Source of the DNA: CAWEHU01 sp963808965
GTDB taxonomy: Bacteria; Pseudomonadota; Alphaproteobacteria; Acetobacterales; Acetobacteraceae
Direction of reading: 5' to 3'
Assembly (NCBI GenBank): GCA_963808965.1
Contig: CAWEHU010000028.1
Coordinates: 62,001 to 126,000 of the forward strand
Length of the DNA stretch: 64,000 bases
Of this stretch, positions 8,065 through 17,665 are shown piece by piece (the first letter of the stretch is position 1; every line of letters begins with the position of its first letter). A program made the translations under genes and the position numbers. The notes beneath the pieces are model-generated. The model saw only the letters and a program-made list of their open reading frames with translations. It was not told the origin of the DNA and ran no database searches.

Positions 8065-8979
8065 CTAAATCATTCTCGCGTCCCGCGCCTGTTCTAATGC
8101 GACCCATGCGTCGCGCTCGGCGCGCAGCCAGTCGAGGAAGGCGCGCACTTTCCAGTGCCGTAGATGGTCGCGCGGGCAGACGATCCATTGCGTGACCCGC
8201 GACACAGCGGGAGGGCGGCGTACAGGACAGATCAGCATCTTGTCGTGCAGTTCGCGCCACATCATAAGGCTGCTTTCCAGGGCGATGCCCATGCCGGCCG
8301 AGGCGGCATCGATCGCCATGTGGGTGCGGTCGAACAACACGCGCCGCAATCTCTCGTTTGGCGCAACGCCGGCGATGGGGAACCAGTGCCCCCATTGGAC
8401 TTGCGACTTCACCGACTGAATGAGCCGATGCTTCGGGAGATCGGTTGGCTCGAGACTCCTTGGGGGACAATAGGACGGCGAACAGGCCGGAAGGAATCGC
8501 TCTTCGGCCAGCCCTTCGACGTAGAGGCCGGGCCAGCGCCCCTCACCGTGCCTGATCTCGATATCAACACCTTCCTTCGAGAAATCGGTTGGCTCGTTGG
8601 TGCCGTCCAGACGAACCTCGAGCTCGGGATGGGCGTCAAGGAAAGTCATGAGCCGCGGCAGCAGCCATTTACTGGAGAGGGAGGGTGTCGCCCGGACCGC
8701 AAGCGTAGCAACCGAACGATAACCGCGGATCCGATTGGCCGAGTTCGAGATCCGCTCGACCGCGTCTGCGATCATGTCGAAAAACCGCTCGCCGGCCTCG
8801 GTCAGCGTGACGCCCCGGCCCATCTTGACCATCAAGGCGGTGCCGAGATGGAACTCCAGACTCTGGATCTGCTGGCTGACCGCAGAGGGCGTGACGCCGA
8901 GTTCGTCGGCGGCCCGCGAGATACTGCCGGTACGGGCCGCCGCATGAAATACGCCGATCGCGCGGAAGGGGACCTGCAT
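8065..8979 (-). CDS. LysR-family transcriptional regulator, GcvA-like
   Basis: 304 residues. The N-terminal winged helix-turn-helix (FHAAARTGSISRAADELGVTPSAVSQQIQSLE, split here as TGSISRAADELG and TPSAVSQQIQSLE, residues ~10-42) is the classic LysR DNA-binding domain. A periplasmic-binding-like effector domain spans ~90-300; RHGEGRWPGLYVEGLAEE is GcvA-like. It is divergent from the TRAP operon with a 154-base shared region, and the SAF-domain dehydrogenase follows on its own strand. It probably controls both in response to the transported acid. The start at 8979 has a weak ribosome site. Confidence 0.9.
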   Translation of the reverse strand: MQVPFRAIGVFHAAARTGSISRAADELGVTPSAVSQQIQSLEFHLGTALMVKMGRGVTLTEAGERFFDMIADAVERISNSANRIRGYRSVATLAVRATPSLSSKWLLPRLMTFLDAHPELEVRLDGTNEPTDFSKEGVDIEIRHGEGRWPGLYVEGLAEERFLPACSPSYCPPRSLEPTDLPKHRLIQSVKSQVQWGHWFPIAGVAPNERLRRVLFDRTHMAIDAASAGMGIALESSLMMWRELHDKMLICPVRRPPAVSRVTQWIVCPRDHLRHWKVRAFLDWLRAERDAWVALEQARDARMI

Positions 8980-9133
8980 GGGAGACCATTTAGTGGAGCT
9001 ATACCGTCCCCTAGTTTAACTGAATTGTGCTTTAAGAATACCCTTCGTAGGTTGCTGACAGGGAACGCTTCTGACCAATCGCCGGTCCAGGAGCACCAAC
9101 GAGTTCAACGAAAGCGGCAGATCGGGGAAGCGC

Positions 9134-10153
9134 ATGGCCAAGACGAAGGGTATCTCCCGTCGTATGATTCTAGCATCGGGCGCTGCCGTGCCGTTGTTTG
9201 CGATCCGCACCCGCCCGGCCGCAGCGGCGGAGTTCACCTACAAGCTCGCGACGGGTCAGTCCCTGAGCCAGCCGATCAATGCCCGCCTGGAGCAGGCAGT
9301 CGGTCGCATCAAGGACGCCAGCGGCGGCCGGCTCGAAATCCGCTTCTTTCCGGCGAGCCAGCTTGGTTCGGATACCGATTTGCTGACCCAAATCCGCAGC
9401 GGGGGCGTGGATTTCCTCAATATCGCGGGATCCGTTGTCTCGACCGTCGCGCCGGTTGCGGCCATCACCAATGTCGGCTTCGCCTTCAACGATTACGAGC
9501 ATGTCTGGCGAGCGGTCGACGGCAAACTCGGCGACATAGTCACCGCCCAGATCAGCAAGACCGGGGCACTTGTGGTCGCCAAGGCCGCAGATAACGGTTT
9601 CCGTCAGATCACATCCTCTTCCAAGCCAATCAAGACCCCGCAGGACCTCCAGGGATATCGAATTCGGGTCCCGGTCTCGCCGATTTTCACGTCGTTGTTC
9701 ACGGCTCTCGGCGCGAACCCAACCTCGATCAACTTCAACGAACTTTACACCGCACTTCAGACCCACTTGGTCGACGGCCAGGAGAACGGCCTGGTCGCGA
9801 TCGAAGCCGGGAAGCTCTACGAAGTACAAAAATACGTCTCGATGACAAATCACATCTGGGATCCCTTCTGGATCCTGGGTAATCGGCGCTCCTTCACACG
9901 CCTGCCGAACGAGCTTCAGGAGATAGTCCGCCACGAGCTGGATCGCGCGGTCATGGAGCAGCGCGAGGACGTCGTGCGCCTCGATGCTTCGCTCAAAGAT
10001 CAACTCACCGGGAAAGGGCTGGCCTTCGAGCAAGTGGACAAGGACGCCTTCCGAGGCGCGCTCGCCAAAGCGGGGTTTTATAAGGAGTGGCGCGACAAGT
10101 TCGGCGACGAGAACTGGAAGGCGCTGGAGGCCGTGGTGGGGCCTCTGGCATGA
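9134..10153 (+). CDS. TRAP transporter solute-binding subunit, DctP family
   Basis: 339 residues. The N-terminus has a twin-arginine-like signal (GISRRMILASGAAVPLF) ending near RPAAAAEF, so export to the periplasm is expected. The mature part starts with YKLATGQSLSQPINARLEQAV and contains QLGSDTDLLTQIRSGGVDF and LQGYRIRVPVSPIF. The latter carries the Arg that binds the carboxylate in DctP proteins. ATG 9134 follows GGGGAAG. It overlaps the permease gene by ATGA. The substrate is probably an organic or sugar acid. Confidence 0.92.
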   Translation: MAKTKGISRRMILASGAAVPLFAIRTRPAAAAEFTYKLATGQSLSQPINARLEQAVGRIKDASGGRLEIRFFPASQLGSDTDLLTQIRSGGVDFLNIAGSVVSTVAPVAAITNVGFAFNDYEHVWRAVDGKLGDIVTAQISKTGALVVAKAADNGFRQITSSSKPIKTPQDLQGYRIRVPVSPIFTSLFTALGANPTSINFNELYTALQTHLVDGQENGLVAIEAGKLYEVQKYVSMTNHIWDPFWILGNRRSFTRLPNELQEIVRHELDRAVMEQREDVVRLDASLKDQLTGKGLAFEQVDKDAFRGALAKAGFYKEWRDKFGDENWKALEAVVGPLA

Positions 10154-12030
10154 GCGTCGACCTTGATGCCCTGGAAGCATCCGGAGGCGTCGAGGTTGCC
10201 GCTATCGATCGGGAGAGCCTCGCCGAACGCTGGTTCCGGTGGATCGTTGAGGTGCCCGCGGCGCTCGTCGTGGTGGCCGAGGTGGTTATCCTGTTCGTGG
10301 GCATCGTCGCCCGCGCGGTATTCCACAAACCGATAATTTGGTCCGACGAGCTCGCCGGGATCCTGTTTCTCTGGCTCGCGATGCTCGGCACCGCAATCGC
10401 CGTCCACCGCGGCACGCATATGCGGCTTACCTTCTTCGTCTCGTGGCTTTCGCCGCGGGCGCGCAAATGGACCGAGACGCTGGCCATTGGCGCGGTGGCC
10501 TTGTTCTTCGCGATCGTGCTCTATCCGACCATAGATTACACTCAGGACCAGTCCTTCGTGGAGACGCCCGCGCTCGGCTGGCCGGGCACGGTCCGGGCGC
10601 TCGCGATCCCGGTGGGCTGCGCCGTCGCTCTTGTTAGCTGCGCTCTCCAGCTCCTTCGTCATCCCTTTCGCGACCTGGCCTCGGTCACGGTCGTTCTCCT
10701 CGCGGTCGCAGCAGCTTTCTATGTTTTCGCTCCATCGCTGCAAGCAATGGGTAACTGGGCGCTCGTCGTTTTCTTCCTGGGCTTCCTCGGCGTGGCGGTG
10801 ATGTCGGGTGTGCCGATCGCCTTTTCCTTTGCGCTTGCAACGGTCGCCTATCTTCTGGTGACCACCGACACACCGTTGCTCGTGGTCGTGGGGCGTATGG
10901 ATGAGGGCATGAGCGGGATGATCCTGCTCGCCGTGCCGCTTTTTGTTTTACTCGGGCAGCTCGTCGAGGCGACCGGCATGGCCCGTGTCATGGTCGCGTT
11001 CCTTGCGTCGCTTCTCGGCCACGTCCGCGCCGGAATGTCCTACGTGCTGCTCGGCGCCATGCTGCTGGTATCAGGCATCTCCGGCTCGAAGACCGCGGAC
11101 ATGGCGGCGATCGCTCCCGTGCTGTTCCCCGAAATGCGCAAGCGCGGGATGCAGGATGGCGAACTGATCTCGCTGCTCGCTGCTTCGGGCGCGATGAGCG
11201 AGACGATCCCGCCCTCGATCGTTCTGATCGCCATCGCCTCGGTGACAGGCGTGTCGATAGCGGCCCTGTTCACCGCCGGCATTCTTCCGGCCCTGGTGCT
11301 GGCCCTGATTCTTGCCATTCTCGCGCGATATCGGGCGGGAAAGGAGGCGGATGGGCCGCCGGTTGCCCGCGCTCCTGCTTCCGTCGTCCTGAAAACACTG
11401 GGGCTGGCGTTTCCGGCCTTGCTGCTGCCGTTTCTCATCCGCAGCGCCGTCGTCGAGGGCGTCGCTACGGCGACCGAAGTGTCCACGATCGGCATCGCCT
11501 ATTCGCTCGTTCTTGGCCTGCTGATCTACCGCGGCGGACTGAAGTGGCGAGCGGCGCTCCCTATGCTGTTGCAAACGGCAGCGCTTTCGGGCGCCATCCT
11601 GTTCATCGTCGGCGCCGCGAGCGCGATGGCCTGGGCGCTGACGCAATCAGGTTTCTCGCACGACCTGGCTGCCGTTATGGCGGCGGTGCCGGGCGGTGGC
11701 ATTGGTTTTCTGCTGATTTCGATCGTGGCGTTCATCGTGCTCGGCAGCGTGCTGGAGGGCATACCCGCCATCGTGCTGTTTGGCCCGCTGCTGTTCCCGA
11801 TCGCGCGCCAGCTCGGCGTGAATGAGGTGCATTATGCGATGGTGGTCATTCTTGCCATGGGCCTCGGTCTGTTCGCGCCGCCATTTGGCTTGTGCTACTA
11901 CGCCGCGTGCATCATAGGAAACGTGCCGCCGGAAGCCGCGATGAAGCGTATCTGGACCTATCTCGTCGCGCTGCTCATCGGCCTGATAGCCATCGCTTTC
12001 ATCCCGTGGATATCGACTGGTTTCCTGTAG
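10150..12030 (+). CDS. TRAP transporter permease, fused DctQ-DctM
   Basis: 626 residues in one chain. Residues ~30-180 form the four-helix DctQ part (IWSDELAGILFLWLAMLGTAIAVHRGTHMRL is the family signature, seen here as WSDELAGILFLWLAMLG). Residues ~200-620 form the ~12-helix DctM part, with VPIAFSFALA, SGISGSKTADMAAIAPVLFPEM, SETIPPSIVLI and GLFAPPFGLCYY. Separate Q and M genes are more usual, though Q-M fusions are known. It is translationally coupled to dctP. It ends 2 bases from the convergent synthetase gene, with no visible terminator. Confidence 0.92.
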   Translation: MSVDLDALEASGGVEVAAIDRESLAERWFRWIVEVPAALVVVAEVVILFVGIVARAVFHKPIIWSDELAGILFLWLAMLGTAIAVHRGTHMRLTFFVSWLSPRARKWTETLAIGAVALFFAIVLYPTIDYTQDQSFVETPALGWPGTVRALAIPVGCAVALVSCALQLLRHPFRDLASVTVVLLAVAAAFYVFAPSLQAMGNWALVVFFLGFLGVAVMSGVPIAFSFALATVAYLLVTTDTPLLVVVGRMDEGMSGMILLAVPLFVLLGQLVEATGMARVMVAFLASLLGHVRAGMSYVLLGAMLLVSGISGSKTADMAAIAPVLFPEMRKRGMQDGELISLLAASGAMSETIPPSIVLIAIASVTGVSIAALFTAGILPALVLALILAILARYRAGKEADGPPVARAPASVVLKTLGLAFPALLLPFLIRSAVVEGVATATEVSTIGIAYSLVLGLLIYRGGLKWRAALPMLLQTAALSGAILFIVGAASAMAWALTQSGFSHDLAAVMAAVPGGGIGFLLISIVAFIVLGSVLEGIPAIVLFGPLLFPIARQLGVNEVHYAMVVILAMGLGLFAPPFGLCYYAACIIGNVPPEAAMKRIWTYLVALLIGLIAIAFIPWISTGFL

Positions 12031-12032
12031 CA

Positions 12033-13917
12033 CTAAACCGCTCGCCCCAGCGCCCGCCCCACTTCGTCCAGCGCCGTCGGGTCCTCGATGGTGGCTGGGG
12101 GCGCGGCCGGTTCGCCGTCGGCGATGCGGCGGATGCTCGCGCGAAGAATCTTGCCCGACCGAGTCTTGGGTAATCGCGCCACCACGCGCGCGTCCTTGAA
12201 CGCAGCCACCGGGCCGATCCGATCGCGCACCATTGCGACCAACTCGGTGACGATGTCGGGTTCGGCGCGCGCAACCCCAGCCTTCAGCACGACAAGCCCG
12301 ATCGGGGCCTGGCCCTTGAGCTGGTCCTTCGCCCCGACCACGGCGCATTCGGCCACATCCGGGTGGGAGGCCAATACCTCCTCCATCGCCCCGGTCGAGA
12401 GCCGGTGGCCGGCGACGTTGATGATGTCGTCGGTGCGGCCCATGACCCACACATCGCCGTCCTCGTCGATGATGCCGGCGTCGCCGGTCCGGTACCAGCC
12501 GGGGAAATCGGCGAGATAGGCGGCGACGTATCCCTCGTCGTTCTGCCAGAGCGTCGGCGCGCAGCCGGGTGGCAGGGGGAGGCGCACGCAGAGATTGCCG
12601 GTTTCGCCCCGCGGAAGGAGCACGCCCGACTCCTCCAGTACCTGCAAATCATACCCCGGCGCGGGGCGGCCGCCCGAGCCGGGCTTGGGCGGGAACAGCC
12701 CGTATTCGCGGAACCCGGCGGTGATCGCCCATCCCGTCTCGGTCTGCCACCAATGGTCGACCACCGGCTTCTTCAGGAGGTCGGCGGCCCAGATCGCAGT
12801 CGGCGGATCGCAACGCTCTCCGGCGAGGAAGAGGGTATCGAGCCGGCTGAGATCGTAGCGGCGCAGATACGCGCCATCCGGGTCCTGCTGCTTGATCGCG
12901 CGGAGCGCTGTGGGCGCCGTGAAGAGCGCGCGCACGCCGTGTTCGGCGCAAACGCGCCAGAACGCGCCGGGGTCGGGCGTACCGACGGGCTTGCCCTCGT
13001 ACATGATGGTCGTGCAGCCCCGGAGCAGCGGCGCGTAGACGATGTAGCTGTGTCCGACCACCCAGCCCACGTCGGAAGCGGCCCAGAACACGTCCCCGGC
13101 ATCCACGCCGTAAATCGCCCGCATGCGAATTGTGCAGCGCGACCGCATGGCCGCCATTGTCGCGCACCACGCCCTTGGGACGGCCGGTCGTGCCGGACGT
13201 ATACAGTATATAGAGCGGGTCGGTGGCCGCGACCGGCACGGGGTCGTGCGGGGCGGCGGCGGCCTCCGCTTCCAGAAGGTCGTGGTCACGGCCGGGCGTA
13301 AGCTCGGCCCGCGCGGCCTCGCGCTGGAGAATGAGGCAGGATTCCGGCTTATGCGGGGAGAGGCCGATCGCGGCGTCGAGCAGCGGCTTGTATTTCACGA
13401 CCCGCCCCGGTTCGAGCCCGCACGAGGCGGCGATGACGACGCGGGGCTTGGCGTCCGCGATACGCGCGGCGAGCTCGGCCGCGGCGAACCCGCCGAACAC
13501 GACGGAGTGGATCGCACCAAGCCGGGCGCAGGCGAGCATCGCAACGACCGCCTCCGGCACCATCGGCATGTAAATGACGACGCGGTCGCCCGGCTTGACG
13601 CCAAGTTTCGCCAGCGCGCCCGCGACGCGGGCCGTGCGGTCGAGGAGGCGGGCATAGGTGAAGGTCTCGATGCGCCCGGTCATCGGGCTGTCCCAGATCA
13701 GGGCGGTCTGATTGCCGCGTCCGGCGGCCACGTGGCGGTCGAGGCAGTTGACCGAAGTGTTGAGCCGGGCACCCGGGAACCAGCGGCCGAACGGACCCTG
13801 GCTGGGATCGAAGGGGCGGTCCCATTTGCGGTCCCAGAGGACCCCCTCCGCGGCTTGCTCCCACCAGGCCTCGGGCCTCTGCTGCCAGTTGCGATAGACG
13901 CTCTCATACGCGCTCAT
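12033..13917 (-). pseudogene. prpE: propionyl-CoA (or acetyl-CoA) synthetase, frameshifted
   Basis: Two overlapping frames together encode ~627 residues, the usual length of PrpE/Acs. The N-part (from ATG 13917, after AAGGAAAG) has NWQQRPEAWWEQAAEGVLW and the P-loop YTSGTTGRPKGVVRDNGG. The C-part has HWWQTETGWAI, WYRTGDAGIIDEDGDVWVMG and the A10 region TRSGKILR with the catalytic Lys. The switch lies at ~13125, where one extra base sits between the Ser and Met codons of HNS-MRAIYG. Removing it restores a full enzyme. It activates propionate or acetate with ATP and CoA. It is divergent from DUF485-actP, a standard acetate uptake arrangement. prpD-prpC lie 38 kb away. The frameshift may be a sequencing error. 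Confidence 0.85.
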
Positions 13918-14028
13918 GGCGTTCTTTCCTTGGGGGTGGCTGCCTTGCATTTTTGGACCCGGCATGGAATTTAGCCAACCGTAGCGGTTCGAATCGGCCG
14001 GACTCGGACACGCCGGAGAGGGAGAGGC

Positions 14029-14331
14029 ATGGAAGACCAGCTTGCGAGTCGCATAAGGAACAACCCGACCTTCCAAGAACTCGAACGCACCCGATCCAGC
14101 TTCGCCTGGACCCTCGCCATAATCATGCTGGTCATTTACTACGGATTTATTCTGCTCGTTGCTTTCGCACCAGGCTTGATGGCGATCAATGTCGGGGGGC
14201 AGATCACCTTGGGTTTCCCGCTCGGCCTCGGCGTCATTCTGAGCGCCGTCGTGCTGACCGGCATCTACGTTTGGCGAGCCAACGGTCAGTTCGATGAGAT
14301 GACCCGGAAAATCGTGGAGAGCGCGCGATGA
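14029..14331 (+). CDS. DUF485 membrane protein (YjcH-like)
   Basis: 100 residues with two membrane segments (~28-50 and ~62-85) and N-terminal NNPTFQELERTRSSFAW. This matches the DUF485/YjcH family, whose gene almost always precedes actP and is co-transcribed with it. The stop overlaps the actP start by four bases. The role is unknown; it is thought to assist the permease. GAGGGAGAGGC precedes the ATG. Confidence 0.9.
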   Translation: MEDQLASRIRNNPTFQELERTRSSFAWTLAIIMLVIYYGFILLVAFAPGLMAINVGGQITLGFPLGLGVILSAVVLTGIYVWRANGQFDEMTRKIVESAR

Positions 14332-15996
14332 TAACGGTCAAGAAGCTGCTGGCTGCCTTTCCGGCGCTTGTGATCGGCTCCCCTGCCTTCGCTGCCGGAG
14401 CGTTGGAAGGTCCGGTCGAGCAGCAGGGTCGCGACTACACCGCTATTCTGATGTTCCTGGCGTTCGTTCTGGCGACGCTCGGGATCACCTACTGGGCTGC
14501 CCTGCGCACCAAGACCACCAAGGATTTCTACACCGCGGGCGGCGGCATCACCGGCTTTCAGAATGGCGTCGCGATCGCGGGCGACTACATGTCGGCCGCC
14601 TCCTTTCTCGGAATCTCGGCCCTCGTCTACGGCAGCGGCTACGACGGGCTCATCTACTCGATCGGGTTCCTGGTCGGCTGGCCGATCATCATGTTCCTGA
14701 TGGCCGAGCCGCTGCGCAACCTCGGCAAATTCACCTTCGCCGACGTGGTCTCCTACCGGCTACAGGCTTTGCCGATGCGCACCCTGGCCGCGTCCGGGAC
14801 GCTCGTGGTCGTTGCGTTTTATCTGATCGCGCAGATGGTCGGCGCCGGCCAGCTCATCCAGCTTCTGTTCGGCCTGCCCTACTCGGTCGCCGTGATTATC
14901 GTCGGCGTGCTGATGATCCTGTACGTGACGTTCGGCGGCATGGTCGCGACCACCTGGGTGCAGATCATCAAGGCCGGGCTGCTCCTGTTCGGCGCCACCG
15001 TGATCGCCTTGCTGGTGCTGAACTACTTTGGCTTCAACATCAACACCTTCTTCGCCAAGGCGATCGAGGTGCATCCGAAGCATCAGGCGATCATGCGGCC
15101 AGGCGGTCTCGTAGCCGACCCGGTGTCCACGATCTCGCTTGGCCTCGCGCTGATGTTCGGCACCGCCGGCCTGCCGCACATCCTGATGCGCTTCTTCACC
15201 GTCGCCGACGCGAAGGAAGCACGGAAGTCGGTCTTCTTCGCGACCGCCTTCATCGCCTACTTCTATATTCTGACCTTCATCATCGGCTTCGGCGCGATCG
15301 TGCTGGTCGGGACCAATCCGGCCTATGTCGCGAACGGCAGCATGGTGGGCGGCAGCAACATGGCGGCCGTGCATCTGGCCCACGCGGTGGGCGGCGACCT
15401 CATGAAGGGATTCATTTCGGCGGTTGCTTTCGCCACCATTCTGGCGGTGGTTTCCGGCCTCACCCTGGCGGGCGCCAGCGCGGTCAGTCACGACCTCTAC
15501 GCCAGCGTCTTCCGCAAGGGCCACGCGGACGAGAGGGCGGAACTGCGGGTATCGAAGATCACCACGATCGTCCTCGGTATCCTGGCCATCCTGCTCGGCA
15601 TCCTGTTCGAGAAGATCAATGTCGCTTTCATGGTGGGCCTCGCCTTCGCCATCGCGGCCAGCGCCAATTTCCCGGTGCTGCTGCTGTCGATGTACTGGAA
15701 GGGGCTCACGACCAGAGGCGCGGTGATCGGCGGCTTCCTTGGCCTGCTCTCCGCGGTCATCCTGACCGTATTGAGCCCGTCGATTTGGGAGATGGTGTTG
15801 CTGAAATCCGAAGGGTTCCGCGCCGTTCCCTTATAACGCGCCCGCCATCTTCTCCATGCCGCTCGGCTTCATCGGTTGCTGGCTCTTCTCGGTCCTGGAC
15901 CGGAGCCGCGCGGCGAAACTGGAGGAGCAGTCCTTCGAGGCGCAGTACATCCGGTCTCAGACCGGGATCGGCGCGGAGGGCGCGGCCAGCCACTGA
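14328..15996 (+). pseudogene. actP: cation/acetate symporter ActP, frameshifted near the C-terminus
   Basis: The first frame gives 502 residues of a sodium:solute symporter, with a signal-like start and 12-13 membrane segments. Motifs include KDFYTAGGGITGFQNGVAIAGDYMSAASFLG and GTAGLPHILMRFFTVADAKEARKS (quoted in part: GDYMSAASFLG, AGLPHILMRFFTV). It stops at 15836. The missing end is intact one frame over: FPYNAPAIFSMPLGF and QYIRSQTGIGAEGAASH, stopping at 15996. With one base removed near 15825 the protein is 555 residues, the normal ActP length. It takes up acetate, propionate or similar acids with Na+ or H+ and works with the neighbouring synthetase. Confidence 0.88.
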
Positions 15997-16040
15997 CCCG
16001 GGCGATAAAGCGCGGGCGATAAAGCGGGGAGGGGTCCACC

Positions 16041-17665
16041 ATGGATGAAATCGAGAAGCGAACGATCGGCAAAGTCATGTGGCGGCTGCTGCCGTTCCTT
16101 ATCGTGTGCTACTTCGTCGCGTACCTGGACCGGGTTAATGTCGGCTTCGCCGCCCTGCAGATGAACGCGGCGCTCGGCTTCTCCGAGTCGGCTTTCGGCT
16201 TTGGCGCCGGACTGTTCTTCATCGCTTACTTTCTGCTCGAGGTGCCTTCCAACCTCGCGCTGGACAGGTTCGGCGCGCGGCTTTGGATCGCCCGCATCAT
16301 GCTGAGCTGGGGCATCATCTCCGGCCTTTTTGCCTTCATCCGTCCGATCTCGGCGGTAACCGGGATTTCCAACGAATGGGTGTTCTACATCCTGCAATTC
16401 CTGCTCGGCATCGCCGAAGCGGGGTTTTTCCCGGGAATCATCTTCTATCTCACGCTTTGGTTCCCGTCCGTCTATCGCGCCCGCGTCGTCGCATTTTTCA
16501 TGCTGGCAATTCCGTTCTCGTCCATCATCGGTGCCCCTATCTCCGGGGCTTTGCTAAACATCACCGGCGCGGGGCTTGATGGCTGGCAGTGGCTGTTCAT
16601 CCTTGAAGCGGTTCCGTCGGTTTGATGGGCTTCGGCGTCATCTTCTATTTGACCGACCGGCCGGCGCATGCGACCTGGCTCCTGAAGACGAGAAGACCTG
16701 GCTTGAGGCACGTTTGGCTGCGGAGAAGCAGCAAGAAGCAAGCCGCCGAGCATCTGAGCGTCGGCAAAGCGCTGAGGGATGGGCGGGTCCTGGCCTGCGC
16801 GTTCGTGTATTTCTGCCTGAATGCAGCGAGCTACGGCGTCGCCTTTTTCCTGCCGACCATCGTCAAGGGCTTCGGCGTCAGCAACTTCGAGACCGGCCTG
16901 CTCGCGGCGCTGCCCTTCGTGTTCGGCGCGATCGGGATGGTTCTGCTCGGCCGCAATTCCGATCGTACGTTGAAGCGCAGGGAGCATGTTTGCTTCGCGA
17001 TGGTCCTCGCCGCGGTCGGCGTCGGTGGCGCGGGACTGGTCTCTGCCCCGGTCTTGGTGCTTGGCTTGCTCTGCCTGGGGCAGATCGGCGTATCCGCGAT
17101 GCCTCCGCTGTTCTGGCCGATACCGAGCGCCTTTCTCACCGGCACCTCGGCCGCGGCGGGGATCGCCGCGATCAACTCGATCGGCAATTTGTCGGGTTTC
17201 GGCGGCCCCTATGTCATGGGGATTTTGAAAGACCTGACCGGCAACTTCACCGCGGGACTGCTCGTGCTGGCCGCATTCGCCCTGGCGGGCGGGATCGTCG
17301 CCATCATGCTGAAGGTCAGCGCGCATCTGGAGGCCAAACCAGGGGAACCGATCCTGGCACACTTGAATCCCCCTCGGGCGGCGGCCGCTGACCGGGCTTT
17401 TGCGCAGGTCAGCCCCGGCCAGCCCGTGCTTGCCTTGCCTGGCATGGCTGTGGCATCCGCCCCCAGCACAGGCGGATCGACGCTGACGCCCTCGCAGGCC
17501 AAGCTCGCGTCCGCCATATCCCTCGGGAAGTGTAGGACGGTTCGATTTCGATGGATGCCAGCACGGCCACCAAGCAGCAGGCGCTTGGCTTCGGGTTCTC
17601 GTTCGAGGATCTTGCGAGCCGCGAGGGGCTCGTGCGTCTCGACCGGCTCTTCCTCGACCGGCTAG
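16041..17665 (+). pseudogene. MFS transporter, anion:cation symporter (ACS) family, with about three frameshifts
   Basis: The first frame (16041-16625) has the ACS start: KVMWRLLPFLIVCYFVAYLDRVNVGFA (motif YLDRVNVGFA) and SNLALDRFGARLWIARIM. Near 16620 it moves to the frame reading MGFGVIFYLTDRPAHATWL. Near 16681 it moves to PEDEKTWLEARLAAEKQQ, where one C appears lost. Near 16755 it moves back to LSVGKALRDGRVLAC onward. The final part has PIPSAFLTGTSAAAGIAAIN, typical of the family. The real C-terminus is probably near 17350; the remaining frame to 17665 overlaps the next gene and is low complexity. The likely substrate is an organic anion. Confidence 0.75.

Noticed and set aside
13100..13150. 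Programmed frameshift in the CoA synthetase
   Set aside because: No slippery run or stimulatory structure seen at the site, and similar breaks occur in nine other genes, so error or mutation is simpler.
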